Position numbers and translations under genes: made by a program. A stretch of DNA of 64,000 nucleotides from Tridacna crocea (taxonomy: Eukaryota > Mollusca > Bivalvia > Cardiida > Cardiidae), in the NCBI GenBank assembly GCA_943736015.1, contig OX031058.1, positions 1,317,001 to 1,381,000 on the forward strand. The letters are read 5' to 3'. Under the pieces are notes generated by a model. It saw nothing but the letters and a program-made list of their open reading frames with translations, searched no databases and had not been told where the DNA came from. Every line of letters begins with the position of its first letter. The first letter of the stretch is position 1. Of this stretch, positions 61,876 through 64,000 are shown piece by piece.

Positions 61876-62409
61876 CGATTTGAGAACAATTATTTGTTTG
61901 AGAAAATGCAAGTGTTTGCCTTTTACAAAATCATAGCGGTATGCAGGATTTTAGTATCAGAAGCATGGTATACGATGGATACCATTGCAAATATTCTCTT
62001 TGAAAGTTTTAACTCATTACCACACGAGAAAATTTTAGACTGGTCCAAATTGAAAGCATTTGAAGACGAAAAAATAAAGGTGACTGAAAAATATAAATTT
62101 GTTCTGGAAAGGGTAGAAAACACTGTGGGAAAAGGAGAAAATGCTGGTTACCAGCATTTTCTCCTTTTCCCACAGTGTTTTCAAAAGGCTTCTTTCTCAG
62201 GGGCGTCAGAAGTAGGGATTGAGTGGTAATGGGTTAAGTGAACAGAAAACAGCATTTTGGTTGCTATGGTAACAGAGCCATGGCATAATATCCTACTTGC
62301 AAGGATATCCATCGTATATCATGCTTCTGACATCTGACTTCTGCATACTGCTATGATTTGTGAAAGGCAAACACTTGCATTTTCTCAACAAAGAATTTTT
62401 CTCAAATCG
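61876..62409. mobile_element. Foldback element split by a family 1 MITE
   Basis: Left arm (61876-61990) CGATTTGAGAACAATTATTTG... mirrors the right arm (62295-62409). The arms share GAGAAAATGCAAGTGTTTGCC and AGAAGCATG(G/A)TATACGATGG. The MITE 62009-62237 sits in the loop. Confidence 0.8.
62009..62237 (-). mobile_element. Family 1 TTAA hairpin MITE
   Basis: TTAA-CTCATTACCACACGAG to GAGTGGTAATGGG-TTAA. Perfect hairpin with CACTGTGGG/CCCACAGTG. Confidence 0.93.
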
Positions 62410-62411
62410 TT

Positions 62412-63200
62412 TTATTTTGTGTTATACGTGTATATGTGTATTTTCAGGTTAATGTATACTAGTTGGGCCAATTCCTGGACTTACAGTGACGCATTTTGGT
62501 GTAACGTCAAAATGCTTGAATACATATGCTGCTACTATTCGTATAAGTGCACTGCCCATCACGAAGTCATTGAACATGCGTGCTCAAGACATCTGTCACA
62601 GGCCCTACAATTTCGTAAAAAACTCTAAATCCAGAAAATGGAAAGTTTGGCTACTTCCGTATGTTGTATGATGATCTGATTCCATTAGAGAAAGAGACTG
62701 TGGGGGTGCGCAGGATCGCCTAAACCTTTGTTGTACGCATATGCAATAACTGCTATTTTCCTGCGTCACAGCTCACATGTAAACCTGATTTCGCACACGA
62801 TAACTGCAGAGTTAATAATTCCTTACAAGCTATTGGTCCAAACTGTCGAACTAAACGGTCCGCACCAAACACTAAACATTGGTATCTGCTTAACTGCATC
62901 TTCTTGAAGAGTGCACAAACCACAGGACTTGCTTTTTACCCACGAGTAAATGCTTGTGCCAAAAAGTACGGATACACAACGGTGTTTTGCATTTATCAGG
63001 ACGTACAAACTGCATGTATACATCCATTTTATTCATTGAAATGAATGAATCATAGCACTAGTAGCGACACAATCGTCTAGACTGACATCTGAATCAACAA
63101 ACTGTAACCCTTTCGAAGGACACAATGACTGACGAAGAATGTAACAGAAATTTTATTGTTTAACTGGTTATTTCCCAGAAAAAATCTGTCGGTTGCACTC
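62412..63200. other. Interior of element M, right part
   Basis: Plus frame 62353-62628 (91 codons, Cys/Tyr-rich) has no recognised homology. Nothing else recognised. Confidence 0.4.
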
Positions 63201-63204
63201 TCGA

Positions 63205-63275
63205 TCAATCATCGACAGCCGTATCCAGTAACGTCGACAACCGTACCCGGTAAACTTTCAGATCATCGACAGCAG
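63205..63275 (-). repeat. Element M right subterminal motif cluster
   Basis: TCGACAGCCGTA, GTCGACAACCGTA and TCGACAGCAGTA, inverted relative to the left cluster and at a similar distance from the end. Confidence 0.7.
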
Positions 63276-63589
63276 TATCAGCGAAAACATAAAAGGTGCC
63301 ATAGATGCATATAAGCGCATGCACACACACAAATAAAAGGTAATCATGTATACTTATGATATATCTGCATTGTACCGCCCTCGATTTGCCATGACACTGA
63401 ATAAGAATCACGCGTTTCCCCGAAAATACTAATTTTACATATTTTCACGATTAACTGCGCTCAGTGTTAAAACAGGATATTAGCCAAACTTCCAAAACAC
63501 TTAAAACAATAGCGAAATATTTCAGAAACTGTTTGAACCCAAAAATATAGAAACATATAGTAAAATTACACACTTATAGCGTATTTAAA

Positions 63590-63714
63590 TCACCTTGTCC
63601 CCCTGTCGACAGCCGTACTGCTCGGTCGAAAACCGTATTCCTCGGTCGACAGCAGCTTTACGCAGTACCAGCTCGGTCGACAGCAGAAATAGCGATTTTG
63701 GTATTACCCCCGTG
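63590..63714. repeat. Element M right terminal inverted repeat
   Basis: Complement of the left end with two substitutions. Confidence 0.93.
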
Positions 63715-63769
63715 TTCATGTATTCAAAAGCCATCTTGGTCGTTGAAACCTGAGGCTTCTAAAAAAGTC

Positions 63770-63870
63770 AAAATTTGCTGATCTTTTGCGGACAATGTAG
63801 ATTAAGATCAGACTGCACACATAGTGCTAACTGATCTAGGATCAACATTATCCGGTAAGACGATAATTTT
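63770..63870. mobile_element. Family 3 hairpin, worn
   Basis: GCGGACAATGTAGATTAAG...GATCAACATTATCCG; both arms carry AAT(G/A)T. Confidence 0.68.
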
Positions 63871-63928
63871 TAGTCCAAAAATAAACCTGAAAAAACATTA
63901 TTTGTATATTTTTTTCTATTGACCTTAT

Positions 63929-64000
63929 TTAACTCATTACCAAACGCTAGAATTTAGGTTTGTCCAAATCGAAAGCAAATTGCAGACAAAAAAATAAAAG
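63929..64000 (-). mobile_element. Family 1 TTAA MITE, cut by the window end
   Basis: TTAA-CTCATTACCAAACGC, long arm GTCCAAATCGAAAGC and TGCAGAC; the rest lies outside. Confidence 0.85.

Larger units (their letters stand above)
57785..63714. mobile_element. 5930-bp transposon M with 125-bp inverted ends and 5-bp target duplication
   Basis: Starts CACGGGGGTAATACCAAAAT; the right end is its complement. The 125-bp ends (57785-57909, 63590-63714) differ at two positions. TTCAT flanks both sides (57780-57784, 63715-63719). Subterminal ACGGCTGTCGA motifs cluster symmetrically at about 58225-58290 and 63205-63275. No transposase is recognised; the interior holds older MITEs. A 5-bp duplication with a CAC start is compatible with Transib-like elements, but the family is open. 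Confidence 0.88.

Noticed and set aside
62353..62628. 91-codon plus-strand frame as a small secreted Cys-rich protein
   Set aside because: Starts inside a foldback arm, no signal peptide or homology evident.
57785..63714. Assigning element M to Transib/ProtoRAG on the basis of its CAC start and 5-bp duplication
   Set aside because: The terminal bases beyond CAC do not match the CACWATG pattern and no RAG1-like frame was found, so the family is left open.

Overview
The window looks like non-coding, repeat-saturated DNA from a bivalve mollusc, probably a heterodont clam or a relative. I judge this from AT-rich metazoan sequence, spliced genes with GT-AG introns, tRNA-headed SINEs with (ATTG)n tails, and hairpin repeats of kinds I associate with clam and mussel genomes. 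The species is inference. No bacterial operons, rRNA genes, intact tRNA genes or CRISPR arrays were seen. Most short open frames lie inside repeats or microsatellites.

Two genes are well supported, both on the minus strand. (1) A two-exon Rho/Rac/Cdc42-like small GTPase (exons 40925-40722 and 38929-38546) predicts 195 residues. It has intact P-loop and switch motifs, a shortened Rho insert region, no C-terminal CAAX box, and alanine where Rac has Phe28. (2) A complete mariner transposon (49310-51115) has 31-bp inverted ends, a TA target duplication and a 362-residue DD34D transposase. Its reading frame is interrupted by a 115-bp GT...AG intron in phase 0. A third coding trace is a degraded IS630/Tc1/mariner-type transposase C-terminus inside a 618-bp foldback element (9235-9852).

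The rest is layered mobile DNA. The dominant component is a roughly 225-bp TTAA-flanked hairpin element ('family 1') with about 50 copies, intact or broken. A second TTAA-flanked hairpin element ('family 3', core CAGTGTAGATC...) often abuts family 1 and sometimes shares the same TTAA. A third hairpin group ('family 2', core CAGCCTGCGC...) is about 260 bp long with AAAAGGGGGCTTAATGCAT-like ends. Family 2b is its relative with GCAACACGCGAAAA-like ends. About twenty tRNA-derived SINE copies are scattered, some with clear target duplications and one nested in another.

Several larger inverted-repeat elements can be delimited exactly. 11024-15378 has 200-bp ends made of GAAACG-type repeats and a 9-bp target duplication. 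57785-63714 has 125-bp ends with only two mismatches, subterminal GTCGAC clusters and a 5-bp duplication. 55869-57708 has ends made of GGCAGATCTGGAATC-type repeats. 2174-2347 is a perfect 84-bp-arm palindrome with a 4-bp duplication, and its unoccupied site is visible in a second copy of the host repeat near 54.1 kb.

Layout: 0-11 kb mixed MITEs, foldbacks and duplicated repeats; 11-15.4 kb the GAAACG-ended element; 15.4-38 kb dense family 1, family 3 and SINEs; 38.5-41 kb the GTPase gene with a MITE-filled intron; 41-49 kb more family 1; 49.3-51.1 kb mariner; 51.7-55.7 kb dispersed repeats that also occur at 2-8 kb; 55.8-63.7 kb two nested large elements. No cooperation between genes is implied beyond transposition and nesting.
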